A stretch of DNA of 64,000 bases, taken from contig NZ_PJIM01000002.1 in the NCBI RefSeq assembly GCF_002929295.1, positions 950,191-1,014,190 of the forward strand, in the 5' to 3' direction. The notes beneath the pieces are model-generated. The model had not been told where the DNA came from, searched no databases, and saw only the letters and a list, made by a program, of their open reading frames with translations. The position numbers and the translations under genes are program-made. Position 1 is the first letter of the stretch, and the number at the start of each line of letters is the position of its first letter. Source of the stretch: Arthrobacter sp. SX1312. Its GTDB lineage: Bacteria > Actinomycetota > Actinomycetes > Actinomycetales > Micrococcaceae. Positions 1 to 7,197 of the stretch are shown here, in pieces.

Positions 1-318
1 GGTCCTGCCGCGTTTGCCTTGGCGGAGGGAGGGAACGAACTGGCACGACCCGAGCAGCAGGTACACGGTGACAGTTGGAATGTGGATCAGCACGGGGATC
101 GGCGCGTGAAAGAACCGGGCATTGTCCGGTGTGACGGTGCCTCCGGCCAACTCGGTCAAGCGCACCGACCCGGCGATCAAGGGGACGAGACTGAGGAAGA
201 TCAGGGCGGCGGGCACGAGCCACTGAGTCCAACGCACGTTGCGGGGATTCCGGTGCGGATGTCGCCGCGGGATGGTTGGCGGGTCAGGTGTGGCTGCAGT
301 CTTCCTGATGGACTTCAT
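1..318 (-). CDS. DUF2306-like integral membrane protein, 3' end beyond the window
   Basis: The reading frame is open from an ATG at 318 to the window edge (106 codons, no stop), so the protein is incomplete here. An AAGGGA ribosome-binding site lies about 8 nt before the ATG. A basic, proline-rich cytoplasmic tail is followed by hydrophobic segments at about residues 33-51 and 74-95, with a conserved-looking RLTEL between them. This layout and the HAPIPVLIH stretch entering the second helix resemble DUF2306 (predicted membrane) proteins, whose biochemical role is not known. It is last in a minus-strand run after an oxidoreductase and a small hydrophobic protein, with a 36-nt gap, so it is probably co-transcribed. 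The family call is from pattern memory only. Confidence 0.7.
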   Translation of the reverse strand, partial: MKSIRKTAATPDPPTIPRRHPHRNPRNVRWTQWLVPAALIFLSLVPLIAGSVRLTELAGGTVTPDNARFFHAPIPVLIHIPTVTVYLLLGSCQFVPSLRQGKRGRT

Positions 319-354
319 TAGGGATCCCTTGTTCGGTGGACCGAGGAGGGGCGT

Positions 355-609
355 CTATCCGATAGTGGTCGTTCGGTGACGGTGTCGGCCCAATTCCTGC
401 CGGCCAAATTCCCGCTGGCCCAATTTCCGCTGGCTGAGTCCAGCCGCTAGCAGCGCCGGGCCCGGGAGCAGCGGGCCGGCGTTTGCGAAACCTCTGCGGG
501 ATCCTCCGGCCAGCAGGGCTCCCGTGACGACCCCGAACACGTAGGCGGGTCTCATCGTCTTGAGGAGAGGATGGAGGTGCCAAAGACCTTCAATCGGTTG
601 GGTCGTCAT
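355..609 (-). CDS. Small hydrophobic protein of unknown function
   Basis: An 84-residue protein with an AAGGA ribosome-binding site about 5 nt before its ATG. Residues 21-36 (PAYVFGVVTGALLAGG) form one hydrophobic segment, followed by a Pro/Leu/Ala-rich stretch and an Arg/Gln/His-rich tail. I do not recognise a family. It sits between the upstream oxidoreductase (82-nt gap) and the downstream DUF2306-like gene (36-nt gap) on the same strand, which is the main support for its being real. A competing frame overlaps it, but that one lacks a good ribosome-binding site. Confidence 0.45.
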   Translation of the reverse strand: MTTQPIEGLWHLHPLLKTMRPAYVFGVVTGALLAGGSRRGFANAGPLLPGPALLAAGLSQRKLGQREFGRQELGRHRHRTTTIG

Positions 610-691
610 GATCCTTGTCCTGGATCTCTTGATTGCCGACGTGAGCTGAACTGGATGCCATTCTCGGGCTGATGGTGGGTAACGGAGGGCA

Positions 692-1699
692 TTACACGGT
701 GATGGCGATCTTCGCTCGGGCGTGATCGTCCACGAAGGAGCGGATGGCCTCAGGGACTTGGGCCAAGGGATACGTCTTCTCGATCGTGGGTGTGACCTGA
801 CCTGATTCGATGAGCTCCCGCAACAGGTCCAGGCTCTCCCCGCCGGGCTTCGCGCTGAAGGTGCGGAGGTTCTGCCGGATGAACAATGACAGGAGCAGTG
901 CCCTTAGGAGGCGTCCCATGGGCCCGAGGACACGACCGCCGGTACCGCTTGAGAGTACGAGCGTCCCGTCGGGCGCGAGCACCTGTCGCAGTGCCGACAG
1001 CGGGTGATTACCGATGGAATCGAAAATCAGGTCATACAGCACTTCACTCTCCGTGAAGTTCTCCTGCGTGTAGTCAATGACCTGATCCGCGCCGAGCGAC
1101 CGCACCAGCTCGACGTTCCTCGTGCTGCACACACCGGTGACCTCAGCCCCCAGAGCCTTGGCGATCTGCACGGCGAACGTGCCGACACCGCCGGACGCAC
1201 CATTGATCAGGACCTTCTGCCCCGCCTGAATGTTCCCGCCATCCCGCAAACCCTGCAGGGCCGTTCTGGCCGACAACGGCACCGTAGCGGCCTGCTCAAA
1301 GGTCAGGTTTGCCGGCTTCAGCGCCAGCAATTGTGCCGGTACGGCGGCGAATTCAGCGAAACCCCCGGCCTCGACCTCACCGTATACCTCGTCACCAGGA
1401 CGGAACCCGGTCACATCGGCGCCCACCTCCTCCACACGTCCCGCGAGGTCCTTGCCACGCACGATATGTTTTGGTTTGCGTACCCCGAACGCCAAACGCG
1501 CGATCAGGGGACGGCCGCTGGTGTAGACCCAGTCAGCATGGTTGATGGATGCCGCCCGGACCCGCACTAGTACCTCGCCGTCCCCCATCGTCGGCTTGTC
1601 GATGTCCTGGAAACTAAGTGCATCCGTGGAGCCGTACCGGTCCTGGACCACTGCTTTCATGGCCGCGACCGTTGCATTTGGGCTTGTCTGTGAGCTCAT
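692..1699 (-). CDS. Zinc-independent medium-chain dehydrogenase/reductase (quinone oxidoreductase-like)
   Basis: A 335-residue NAD(P)-dependent oxidoreductase of the MDR superfamily. The N-terminal GroES-like catalytic domain (about 14-125) carries SINHADWVYTSG and GKDLAG; the Rossmann domain carries GASGGVG at 167-173 for NADP binding. The cysteine/histidine zinc ligands of alcohol dehydrogenases are absent, as in quinone oxidoreductases and related zinc-independent enzymes. The ATG at 1699 is chosen because GAGG lies about 8 nt upstream; the frame is open further upstream, but no homology or ribosome-binding site supports that extension. The substrate is unknown. It is divergent from a TetR-family gene with a palindrome between them, so local TetR control is likely, although that regulator is now broken. 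Confidence 0.85.
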   Translation of the reverse strand: MSSQTSPNATVAAMKAVVQDRYGSTDALSFQDIDKPTMGDGEVLVRVRAASINHADWVYTSGRPLIARLAFGVRKPKHIVRGKDLAGRVEEVGADVTGFRPGDEVYGEVEAGGFAEFAAVPAQLLALKPANLTFEQAATVPLSARTALQGLRDGGNIQAGQKVLINGASGGVGTFAVQIAKALGAEVTGVCSTRNVELVRSLGADQVIDYTQENFTESEVLYDLIFDSIGNHPLSALRQVLAPDGTLVLSSGTGGRVLGPMGRLLRALLLSLFIRQNLRTFSAKPGGESLDLLRELIESGQVTPTIEKTYPLAQVPEAIRSFVDDHARAKIAITV

Positions 1700-1753
1700 G
1701 CTTTGCCTCGATCGGTAAGAATACCTTGGCAACATAAGGCTGAGGAGTGAAGC

Positions 1754-1772
1754 TACCATACGCCGTAAGGTA
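1754..1772. promoter_or_regulatory. Candidate TetR operator in the divergent control region
   Basis: TACCATACGCCGTAAGGTA is a 19-bp near-perfect palindrome (one mismatched pair plus the central base). It lies between the oxidoreductase start (1699) and the TetR-family start (1833), where an autoregulating TetR protein usually binds. A partial second copy of the half-site (TACCTT ... AAGG) lies towards the oxidoreductase, around 1719-1738. Its function is inferred from position and symmetry. Confidence 0.5.
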
Positions 1773-1832
1773 CGATTTGCGGGCAGCTTAATACTCTCAA
1801 TCCGGCGTGCTTTCATACGCGATGGAAACAGT

Positions 1833-2260
1833 GTGGCACCAGCGAGACCAAAGTCAACCCTCAGAAAACCTGTCACTAGGGACAGGGCGATTCAGGTCGC
1901 TATTGGGCTTGCCGACGCCGGCGGGCTGGAGTCGCTGAGCATGCGCAGAATCGCCCAGGAACTCGGCGTCGAGGCGATGTCGCTGTACTACCACGTGAAG
2001 AGCAAGGACGGCATCATCGACCGCATCGCCGATGCTGTCATCAACGAAATTGCCCCGCGCTCCCCCGAGGATGGTTGGAAATTGGCGTTGCGGAAGCGTG
2101 CAGGATCTTCCAGAGCCGTTCTCGCCCGACATCCCTGGGCAGTAGCTCTCATGCGGAACACACCACGGCTGCAACGTTAGAACATTTTTATGCCACGATC
2201 GGCTGCTTGCGCGGTGCAGGATTCTCCCCGGCCATGACTGGTCATGCAATGTCTCGCTCG
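1833..2260 (+). pseudogene. Frameshifted TetR-family transcriptional regulator (TetR_C_1 type)
   Basis: From a GTG at 1833 the frame encodes an intact N-terminal helix-turn-helix (SMRRIAQELGVEAMSLYYHV) of the subgroup that carries a tetracycline-repressor-like C-terminal domain. It runs through RHPWAVALM and then stops at 2178-2180 after about 115 codons, where family members are near 200-230. Homologous sequence resumes in another frame from about 2160 (TTAATLEHFYATIGCLRGAG, then FSPAMTGHAMS), so there is a frameshift near 2155-2165. Beyond about 2260 no frame follows the family pattern clearly. The truncated product keeps the DNA-binding domain but most of the ligand/dimer domain is lost. 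It was probably the repressor of the divergent oxidoreductase operon. Confidence 0.75.
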
Positions 2261-2435
2261 ATCTCACCACTGATCACAGAAGCCGCCTGTACGCGAAGTA
2301 CGCCGCGCCGTCAGTCTCGACGTTCGAGCGACAGGGGTATCGGGCACAATAACCTCGAGCGATCGAGCGTTCATCGAAGGAACCTACGCTCGACTGGAGA
2401 AGCTACTCGACACGACGCGACCTCCCAGACAGTGG

Positions 2436-2768
2436 ATGGTGTCGACCTGGTTCGGGATGGTCACCAGCGTCGCCCTCTCAGTCGCCGCGATCAGTTCTGC
2501 TCTGTTCTTCCTCGATCGATTCACATCACCTACGGGCAACGATGCCTGGGCCGTTTCAGGGGTAGTAACGGCAGTGGTGGTGGTCGTCGTCGTCGTTCAC
2601 GGAGTCCTCTGGAGTCGTTGGCGCCAAAATTTCCCGCCAGTTCAGGTCTATCGCGACGGAGAGAAACCCACCGCCGAACGAGTCAATCACTTGCTCACCA
2701 AAGAAATTATGTGGACAGTTGGCGTCGTTTTGGTTCCTGTCCTTCTCGGGATCCTCTTCGGCGCGTAG
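2436..2768 (+). CDS. Hypothetical three-helix membrane protein
   Basis: A 110-residue protein with hydrophobic segments at about 5-26, 39-56 (a valine-rich run) and 91-108, separated by a polar loop (SRWRQNFPPVQVYRDGEKP). The same frame is open upstream to 2274 and reads RAFIEGTYARLEKLLDTTRP just before the ATG, but no standard start codon or ribosome-binding site is visible there. The N-terminus may therefore be incomplete and the gene a remnant. No family is recognised. It lies within the decayed accessory stretch between the TetR pseudogene and an ISL3 fragment. Confidence 0.4.
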   Translation: MVSTWFGMVTSVALSVAAISSALFFLDRFTSPTGNDAWAVSGVVTAVVVVVVVVHGVLWSRWRQNFPPVQVYRDGEKPTAERVNHLLTKEIMWTVGVVLVPVLLGILFGA

Positions 2769-2787
2769 TCGCACGCCAGCCATGAGA

Positions 2788-2815
2788 GGCGGTTCAACTG
2801 ACAAGTTGGACCGCC
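2788..2815. terminator. Inverted repeat after the small membrane protein gene
   Basis: GGCGGTTCAACT and AGTTGGACCGCC pair with one G-T wobble around a GACA loop. It starts 20 nt after the preceding stop codon. A T-tract is missing on the + strand, so a terminator role is plausible but not certain; it could also be an end of the decayed IS element that follows. Confidence 0.4.
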
Positions 2816-2835
2816 CCCCTTACGTGCACGTGCCC

Positions 2836-3078
2836 TTATACTTCCATTCCACTGGCACGGTTGAGGTCCGGCCGGCCATGGCTGTGCGTAACGACACCGC
2901 ATGAGTAGCAGCCCATCGGCCCGGTAGGTGATTCGACGACGATCCGGACAACGCCGGCGTGTTCGCTGACGTCGACGACGTGAAATTCCTCCAAACCCGC
3001 GAGCAGATCACAACGAGGGCAGCTACTCGATGGTGCAGAACGTAGGCGCGCGCGGTCACACGCCGTAGGTTCAAACAT
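2836..3078 (-). pseudogene. N-terminal fragment of an ISL3-family transposase
   Basis: An 80-residue frame resembling the start of actinobacterial ISL3 transposases: SAPSSSCPRCDLLAGLEEFH, then RIVVESPTGPMGCYSCGVV with the paired CxxC zinc ligands (PRC and CYSC regions), then HSHGR. Complete members are several hundred residues long and continue with a zinc-finger/HTH and a DDE catalytic domain; here the frame ends at GMEV and none of that follows. No clear terminal inverted repeats are visible. It marks past insertion activity in the accessory stretch and cannot encode an active transposase. Confidence 0.7.
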
Positions 3079-3333
3079 TGTCGAAGCCTTCGGGATCGAG
3101 CGGCTTGGTCACTGCCGATCTTGGAAGACCTCGAGCCTCTTTCCCCTCAAGCACTCACACCGTGTCGCTCAGCCACCCCACCTCAAATAAGAAGAGCGTG
3201 TTCATCAGTGACCGCGCGGATGCTTCGGTTTGGAAGAACATCGAAAAGTGAAGAAAAGGTGTAAAGCAGGAAATGGTTAATGAACTAATTCGGGTCGGTC
3301 GAGGAAGCCCGGGAGAAAAAACTCCACCAACTC
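3079..3333. other. Gene-free AT-richer spacer
   Basis: No frame here has convincing coding features. The section around 3180-3300 is distinctly AT-richer than the rest of the window (for example GAAAAGTGAAGAAAAGG and GGAAATGGTTAATGAAC), consistent with transferred or decaying DNA between the ISL3 fragment and the promoter at 3334. Confidence 0.5.
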
Positions 3334-3361
3334 TTGACCCCTCTCCAGGCCGAGGCATAAT
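3334..3361 (+). promoter_or_regulatory. Sigma-70-type promoter upstream of the secreted-protein gene
   Basis: TTGACC (3334-3339) and CATAAT (3356-3361) with a 16-bp spacer match both consensus hexamers in five of six positions. Transcription would start near 3368 and give a leader of about 290 nt before the secreted-protein start at 3659. That leader contains the strong hairpins at 3425-3503. Confidence 0.55.
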
Positions 3362-3424
3362 CTGAACCCCCACGCGGTGGGAACGTCCTTCTGATCGCCT
3401 TGTCGACCCCCTGGACACGTCGAA

Positions 3425-3503
3425 CGTGCAACCGTGGTAATGCAGGTTGCACGGTCACCGGCCGTTCCTGGCAACCTCGCCCCAGCGAGGATGCCTGGAA
3501 CGG
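3425..3503 (+). ncRNA. Structured 5' leader with two strong hairpins, class unknown
   Basis: Hairpin 1 pairs CGTGCAACC (3425-3433) with GGTTGCACG (3445-3453), nine perfect base pairs. Hairpin 2 pairs CCGTTCC (3462-3468) with GGAACGG (3497-3503), GGCA (3470-3473) with TGCC (3492-3495) and CCTCGC (3475-3480) with GCGAGG (3485-3490). This gives 17 pairs interrupted only by two single mismatches, capped by CCCA. Both lie between a good promoter and the secreted-protein gene. I do not recognise a known riboswitch; an attenuator, a terminator or an IS-end structure is also possible. Confidence 0.4.
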
Positions 3504-3658
3504 TGGAGGCAGCAGACATAGCGCGGAAATGACGGCCGCCCGGTACACGTTGCGGCGATTCCCGGCAAATTATCGACATGCTGGCCGGACTCTGTCGGTC
3601 CTCCCTGCAGCGCCTTCTTTCCGCTTCGAAGTATCGGGAACCAAGGTTGGAGCAGGTA

Positions 3659-4225
3659 ATGAACAGAACAAGAGCGAAGATCACTGCGGTACTGGCCACC
3701 GCTGTCCTCGCTGCAGGGTTGACCCCCAGCGCGGCTTTCGCGCATGGTGGTTCGGGCGATTCAGGCTCATCGGAGCACGAGTCCAGCCGGGAAGTGGTGT
3801 ACGAGATCCGCGAGTCCACCGAACGGTACCGGTCGATGGAAAAAGCCATCCGTGATGGGTATGTGACCACCCAGCCCGTCGAATGCGTCGAGGCTCCGGG
3901 CCTGGGAGCAATGGGCGTGCACTTCGTCAAGGGGTCCCTGCTGGACGAGCGCATCGACGCGTCGAAGCCGGAAGCACTGGTGTACATGCCCCGAAAGCTG
4001 GATAGGGAGGGCAAGTACACGCGCTACCGCCTCGTTGCGGTGGAGTTCCTGTCCACGGCACTCGAGGCACCGGTGCTCGGAGGAGTGAAGTTCGACTCGG
4101 AACCGGCTGGTTCGACGAGGCCGTTCAAGCACAGCCTGCATGCGTGGGTCTGGAAGTACAACCCGGAAGGGAAGTTCGCGCCGTGGAACCCGAGCATCAG
4201 CTGCCCGAAGGAGAAGACTCACTGA
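3659..4225 (+). CDS. Secreted protein of unknown function
   Basis: A 188-residue protein with a Sec signal peptide: a basic start (MNRTRAK), a hydrophobic core and an AFA-HGG cleavage site near residue 28. The ATG at 3659 is preferred over an in-frame upstream ATG because it starts the signal peptide and has GGAG about 8 nt upstream. The mature part has a Ser/Glu-rich linker, then ERYRSMEKAIRDGY, VECVEAPGLGAMGVHFVK and RYRLVAVEFL. It resembles a group of hypothetical exported actinobacterial proteins with a similar core; no biochemical role is known to me. A strong hairpin terminator follows directly. Confidence 0.75.
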   Translation: MNRTRAKITAVLATAVLAAGLTPSAAFAHGGSGDSGSSEHESSREVVYEIRESTERYRSMEKAIRDGYVTTQPVECVEAPGLGAMGVHFVKGSLLDERIDASKPEALVYMPRKLDREGKYTRYRLVAVEFLSTALEAPVLGGVKFDSEPAGSTRPFKHSLHAWVWKYNPEGKFAPWNPSISCPKEKTH

Positions 4226-4240
4226 CGCTGTAATCGGAAG

Positions 4241-4272
4241 CGGCGGCGTTCTCCATCAGGGGAACGCCGCCG
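4241..4272 (+). terminator. Rho-independent-type hairpin after the secreted-protein gene
   Basis: CGGCGGCGTTC (4241-4251) and GAACGCCGCCG (4262-4272) form an 11-bp perfect stem with a 10-nt loop, 16 nt after the stop codon, followed by TTCTCCTCGTTG. Confidence 0.75.
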
Positions 4273-4557
4273 TTCTCCTCGTTGTTGCCGACCTGCCGAG
4301 CGTGCTGGCAGCGGAACGTCGGACGTATCCCCTCAATCGCGACGCACAGGGACAAGGAGGTACTCCCAGTCCATGACCGCGCGGTCGCTACCGGCGCTGA
4401 ATCTGCCGACGTGGCCGAGGAGGTCGGCGATACCGGCCACACAAGCCTAAAGGCGCAGGCTTGTCAGAAGAGGATGGGTGCTTCTGAGTCGATGCCGGTG
4501 AGTAGGGGCCGGATGATCGGCTCGTTCCATCCGTGCTCGAGGAGGGCTGTGCGCAGC
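4273..4557. other. Gene-free stretch
   Basis: No frame shows convincing coding features or a ribosome-binding site with a recognisable product. It probably represents decayed sequence between the terminator of the secreted-protein gene and the AlbA_2-like remnant. Confidence 0.4.
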
Positions 4558-4773
4558 TCAACGGACTGGGCGCGGCCGACGCCGCCAGCGGAAAGCTGAG
4601 GGATTGGCGTGCCGGCCCTTCCGGGAACGGTCCCGGGCCGCTCGAGAGCGGTCCTGCTCCCGGAACTCGACCCACTCTGTCTCGTTGGGCAGCAAAGCGA
4701 GTTCGACGACCAGATCGGGGATGTTGTTCTGAGGGACGGAGACGTTCTCGGGGGGTCCTTTGCGAGGAGGCTT
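4558..4773 (-). pseudogene. Decayed AlbA_2/RecG-like DNA-binding domain protein
   Basis: A frame of 71 codons without a start codon reads ENVSVPQNNIPDLVVELALL followed by PNETEWVEFREQ. The pattern of an acidic/hydrophobic helix and then LPNETEWVEF resembles the start of AlbA_2 (Schlafen-type) DNA-binding domains, which normally continue for more than 100 residues. Here the similarity stops after WVEFREQ and the rest is an Arg-rich string ending in a stop. I read it as the 5' remnant of such a gene; recognition rests on a short motif. Confidence 0.35.
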
Positions 4774-4872
4774 TCACTGCACCCCATGATTCCCCATTTC
4801 ACGGCAAGTCCATGGACGTGTCACAAAGGGTTGGCCTCGATCGTGGCGCAAGGGCTAGCGATGTGCGGGTGG

Positions 4873-5220
4873 TCAGGTTGAGCAACAACAGGTTTTGGGG
4901 TACAGAAAGTACATCTCGAGGTTCCCGGTGTAGCGGCCGAGCAGCTCCATGACGCGGGCGCTCAGATCGCCGTAGAGTTCGTAGTTGCTCGAGCGCACCT
5001 GCAGGCCCCACGCGCGCGCCTGGCCGGCGATACTGAACCACGGCGTGCCCATCGTGATGCCGAGGGCCTTCGCCTCCGGACTCCGCGTGATCACGCAGCC
5101 GTCGTTGTTCGAGAGCACCACCAGGGGGCGGCCGTCGAGCGACGGGTCGAACGCCCGCTCGGCGGAGACGTAGAAGTTGTTGACGTCGACGAGCGCGATA
5201 CTGCGGCCGCGCTCAGACAC
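4873..5220 (-). pseudogene. umuC: Truncated UmuC (DNA polymerase V catalytic subunit)
   Basis: From a GTG at 5220, overlapping the end of umuD by 8 nt, the frame encodes a clear Y-family polymerase N-terminus: [20 protein letters not shown], then [20 protein letters not shown] and [19 protein letters not shown]. After about 104 residues, at LEMY (nucleotide ~4908), homology ends abruptly and the frame closes with an unrelated [11 protein letters not shown]. The intact protein is about 420 residues; the SIDEAF motif with the second set of metal ligands, the fingers, the little finger and the beta-clamp motif are all missing. It cannot be an active polymerase. The breakpoint coincides with the right edge of the lower-GC stretch, suggesting insertion or deletion there. 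Confidence 0.9.
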
Positions 5221-5629
5221 GGTGCAGGCACCGGGTGGCGACGCCCCAGATCACCAGGGAATCGGGATCGGGGACGGGGATGGGCCGGTGGTCCGGGCTC
5301 GCGGCGACGAGCGACACCCCGGAGGATGCGATGCGGATCCGCCGGATGACGAGCTCGCCGTCGAGCACGGCGATGACCACCGAGCCGTCCCGCGGGCGCA
5401 GGGCGCGGTCGACGATCAGCTCGTCGCCGTCGGAGATCCCGGCGCCGTCCATGGCGTTCCCGGACACCCGGACGATGTACGTGCTCGTGATGTCCCTGAT
5501 GAGGTGCAGGTTGAGGTCGATCCGGTCCTCGAACCAGTCCTGTGCGGGAGAGGCGTATCCCGACGGCATGAGCGAGCCGTCCTCGGCCCTGCCGACCGGT
5601 CGGCCCAGCGCCGCCCCGGAACCATCCAT
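5213..5629 (-). CDS. umuD: UmuD-like protein with substituted catalytic Ser and Lys
   Basis: A 138-residue protein of the LexA/UmuD (peptidase S24) fold. The ATG at 5629 has GGAGCAGGGAG directly upstream; another start at 5569 ([12 protein letters not shown]) is possible. Family landmarks are [39 protein letters not shown] and a C-terminal [12 protein letters not shown]-type end (here [12 protein letters not shown]). In active UmuD the first motif reads GDSM with the nucleophilic Ser; here it is GNAM (Ala59). The general-base Lys expected after DGEL-V-x is Arg96. Self-cleavage should therefore be abolished. It overlaps the truncated umuC, as in umuDC operons. No clear SOS box is visible before it, where GC-rich tandem repeats lie instead. 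Confidence 0.85.
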   Translation of the reverse strand: MDGSGAALGRPVGRAEDGSLMPSGYASPAQDWFEDRIDLNLHLIRDITSTYIVRVSGNAMDGAGISDGDELIVDRALRPRDGSVVIAVLDGELVIRRIRIASSGVSLVAASPDHRPIPVPDPDSLVIWGVATRCLHRV

Positions 5630-5638
5630 CTCCCTGCT

Positions 5639-5722
5639 CCTCCCCGCCGTCGTCCCGCCGTCGGCTCCTCCCCGCCGTCGTCCCGCCGTCGGCTGCCCGC
5701 CGTCGGTTGCCCGCCGTCGGTT
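5639..5722. repeat. GC-rich tandem repeats upstream of umuD
   Basis: Two perfect copies of a 28-bp unit (5639-5666 and 5667-5694, beginning CCTCCCCGCCGTCG) are followed by two perfect copies of the 14-bp unit GCCCGCCGTCGGTT (5695-5708 and 5709-5722) and a degenerate third. They fill the space between umuD and the end of the glycosyltransferase gene. Confidence 0.85.
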
Positions 5723-5771
5723 GCCCGCCGACGCGTCGCCGGCCCGTCGGGACCATGCCCGTCTTCGAAGC

Positions 5772-7064
5772 CTAGGCGGTGCCACCGACGCTGCCACCGA
5801 CGCCGCCGGGCCCATGGCTCAGCGGGGTCAGGGGTGCTGTCCCGGGCACGTTGTTCCGGAGCAGTCGGAGCTGCCGCACAGCCCATGCGAAGACGACGAC
5901 GACGAGAAGGTTGCGTGCCGAGAGGAGAAGCGCGACGCCGGGGTCCAGCGCCTCATGGAGCTGCGTGTAGAAGATCGGGTACACGAGGGTGGTCAGGACG
6001 GCGATCAGGACCATCAGGGCGCTCGGGACGATCCATCGACGGCCGTTCAGGGCGACGCCCACCGAGACCACGGCGACCAGCCAGATCATGAACTGGGGGG
6101 AACCTACCTTGTTGAAGACGATCAGGGCGCCGACGACGGCGAGGGTGCCGGTGGCGAGAAGCTCAGCACGGTCGGCCCCTTTCTTCAGCGCGGCCACCAT
6201 GAGCAGGGCGATGGACGCCACCGCGAGGCACAGGAAGGCGTCCATCCAGGCGGCCAGGGGTTCCGCGAGGGAGCCGCGGATCTCCAGGGTGTGGATCTCG
6301 GCGTTGAACTCCACGGTGGTCGCGCCGGCGAGAATCGCCTGCCAGAGGCCGGGTGTCGCGAGGGGTGCCTCGAGCTGCATCCCCCGCTCGCCCTGCGTCG
6401 ACAGGAAACCGAAGACGTTTCCGACTCCGCCCCTGGACGCGGCGGTTCCGACGATCACCCCGGACACCAGGAGGCCTGCAAGGAGGACCCGCACCCTCGC
6501 CTTCGCCGTCATGAGCAGCGCCAGCACGGCCGCTGCGGGCCAGACCTTGATCCAGGTCGCCAGCGACAGGACGGAGGACGCGACGACCGGGTACGCGGCC
6601 GCGAGGACCAGCCCGACGACGACGAGAGGGCCCGTGACACCGTCCACGCGGGAGAAGGCGACCGGCCCGAGGATCGCGGTGAGGGACATCCAGAGATAGG
6701 CGGCCTGCCACCCGTAGCGCGTGGAGCTGCTGGTCAGCAGTGCCAGCACGGCGGTCAGGTTGAGCACCAGGCACAGCAGGAACCACCCGAGCATGTAGAG
6801 CTGGTGCCCGAGCAGGCCGGACACGATCATCGGGAGCATCGCGGCGGCCGGGTACACCCAGGCATCATCGATTCCCAGCCAGATGCCCGTGCTGAAGCCG
6901 TGGAACGCCCAGTGGCGGTACAGGATCACATCGCCGTAGGTCTCGCCGGCGATGATCCGGGGAAGGAGCAGGGCGAAGGAGAGGATGTGGACTGCGGTGA
7001 AGACCGCGAGCACCGAGGACCTCCGGGCCCACCGTGCGGTGAGGTCCGGGCGTGGCGGGGTCAT
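5772..7064 (-). CDS. GT87/DUF2029-type polyprenol-phosphate-dependent membrane glycosyltransferase
   Basis: A 430-residue polytopic membrane protein with about 10-11 hydrophobic helices. The first long extracellular loop carries GETYGDVILYRHWAFHGF, in the position where GT-C enzymes of this class place their acidic catalytic/metal residues (Asp in YGD). It continues with VAFSRVDGVTGPLVVVG, WIKVWPAAAVLA and NKVGSPQFMIWLVAVV, motifs typical of GT87 (alpha-mannosyltransferase) proteins that use polyprenol-phosphate-mannose to decorate lipoglycans in Actinobacteria. The ATG at 7064 has AGGA about 11 nt upstream. The acceptor and exact sugar are unknown. It stands alone, 134 nt after the zinc-finger gene on the same strand. 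Confidence 0.75.
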   Translation of the reverse strand: MTPPRPDLTARWARRSSVLAVFTAVHILSFALLLPRIIAGETYGDVILYRHWAFHGFSTGIWLGIDDAWVYPAAAMLPMIVSGLLGHQLYMLGWFLLCLVLNLTAVLALLTSSSTRYGWQAAYLWMSLTAILGPVAFSRVDGVTGPLVVVGLVLAAAYPVVASSVLSLATWIKVWPAAAVLALLMTAKARVRVLLAGLLVSGVIVGTAASRGGVGNVFGFLSTQGERGMQLEAPLATPGLWQAILAGATTVEFNAEIHTLEIRGSLAEPLAAWMDAFLCLAVASIALLMVAALKKGADRAELLATGTLAVVGALIVFNKVGSPQFMIWLVAVVSVGVALNGRRWIVPSALMVLIAVLTTLVYPIFYTQLHEALDPGVALLLSARNLLVVVVFAWAVRQLRLLRNNVPGTAPLTPLSHGPGGVGGSVGGTA

Positions 7065-7197
7065 GGGGGGAGCTTCCTGCTGATAACGACCGGGCTGCAC
7101 CACGATAGCAGCCGGTCCGCGTCGGCCTGGAGGAGGAGTCGCACGCGGGCCATCACCCGAGGAGGTCGAGCCGACAAGTGGCCCGAGGACCACGCGG

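Noticed and set aside
3277-4020. 247-codon minus-strand frame across the leader and secreted-protein gene
   Set aside because: It lies antisense to a gene with a clear signal peptide and ribosome-binding site; its product has no recognisable features.
4464-4802. 112-codon minus-strand frame starting MKWGIMG
   Set aside because: The neighbouring frame carries the only family-like motif (PNETEWVEF), so this frame is probably not the original coding one.
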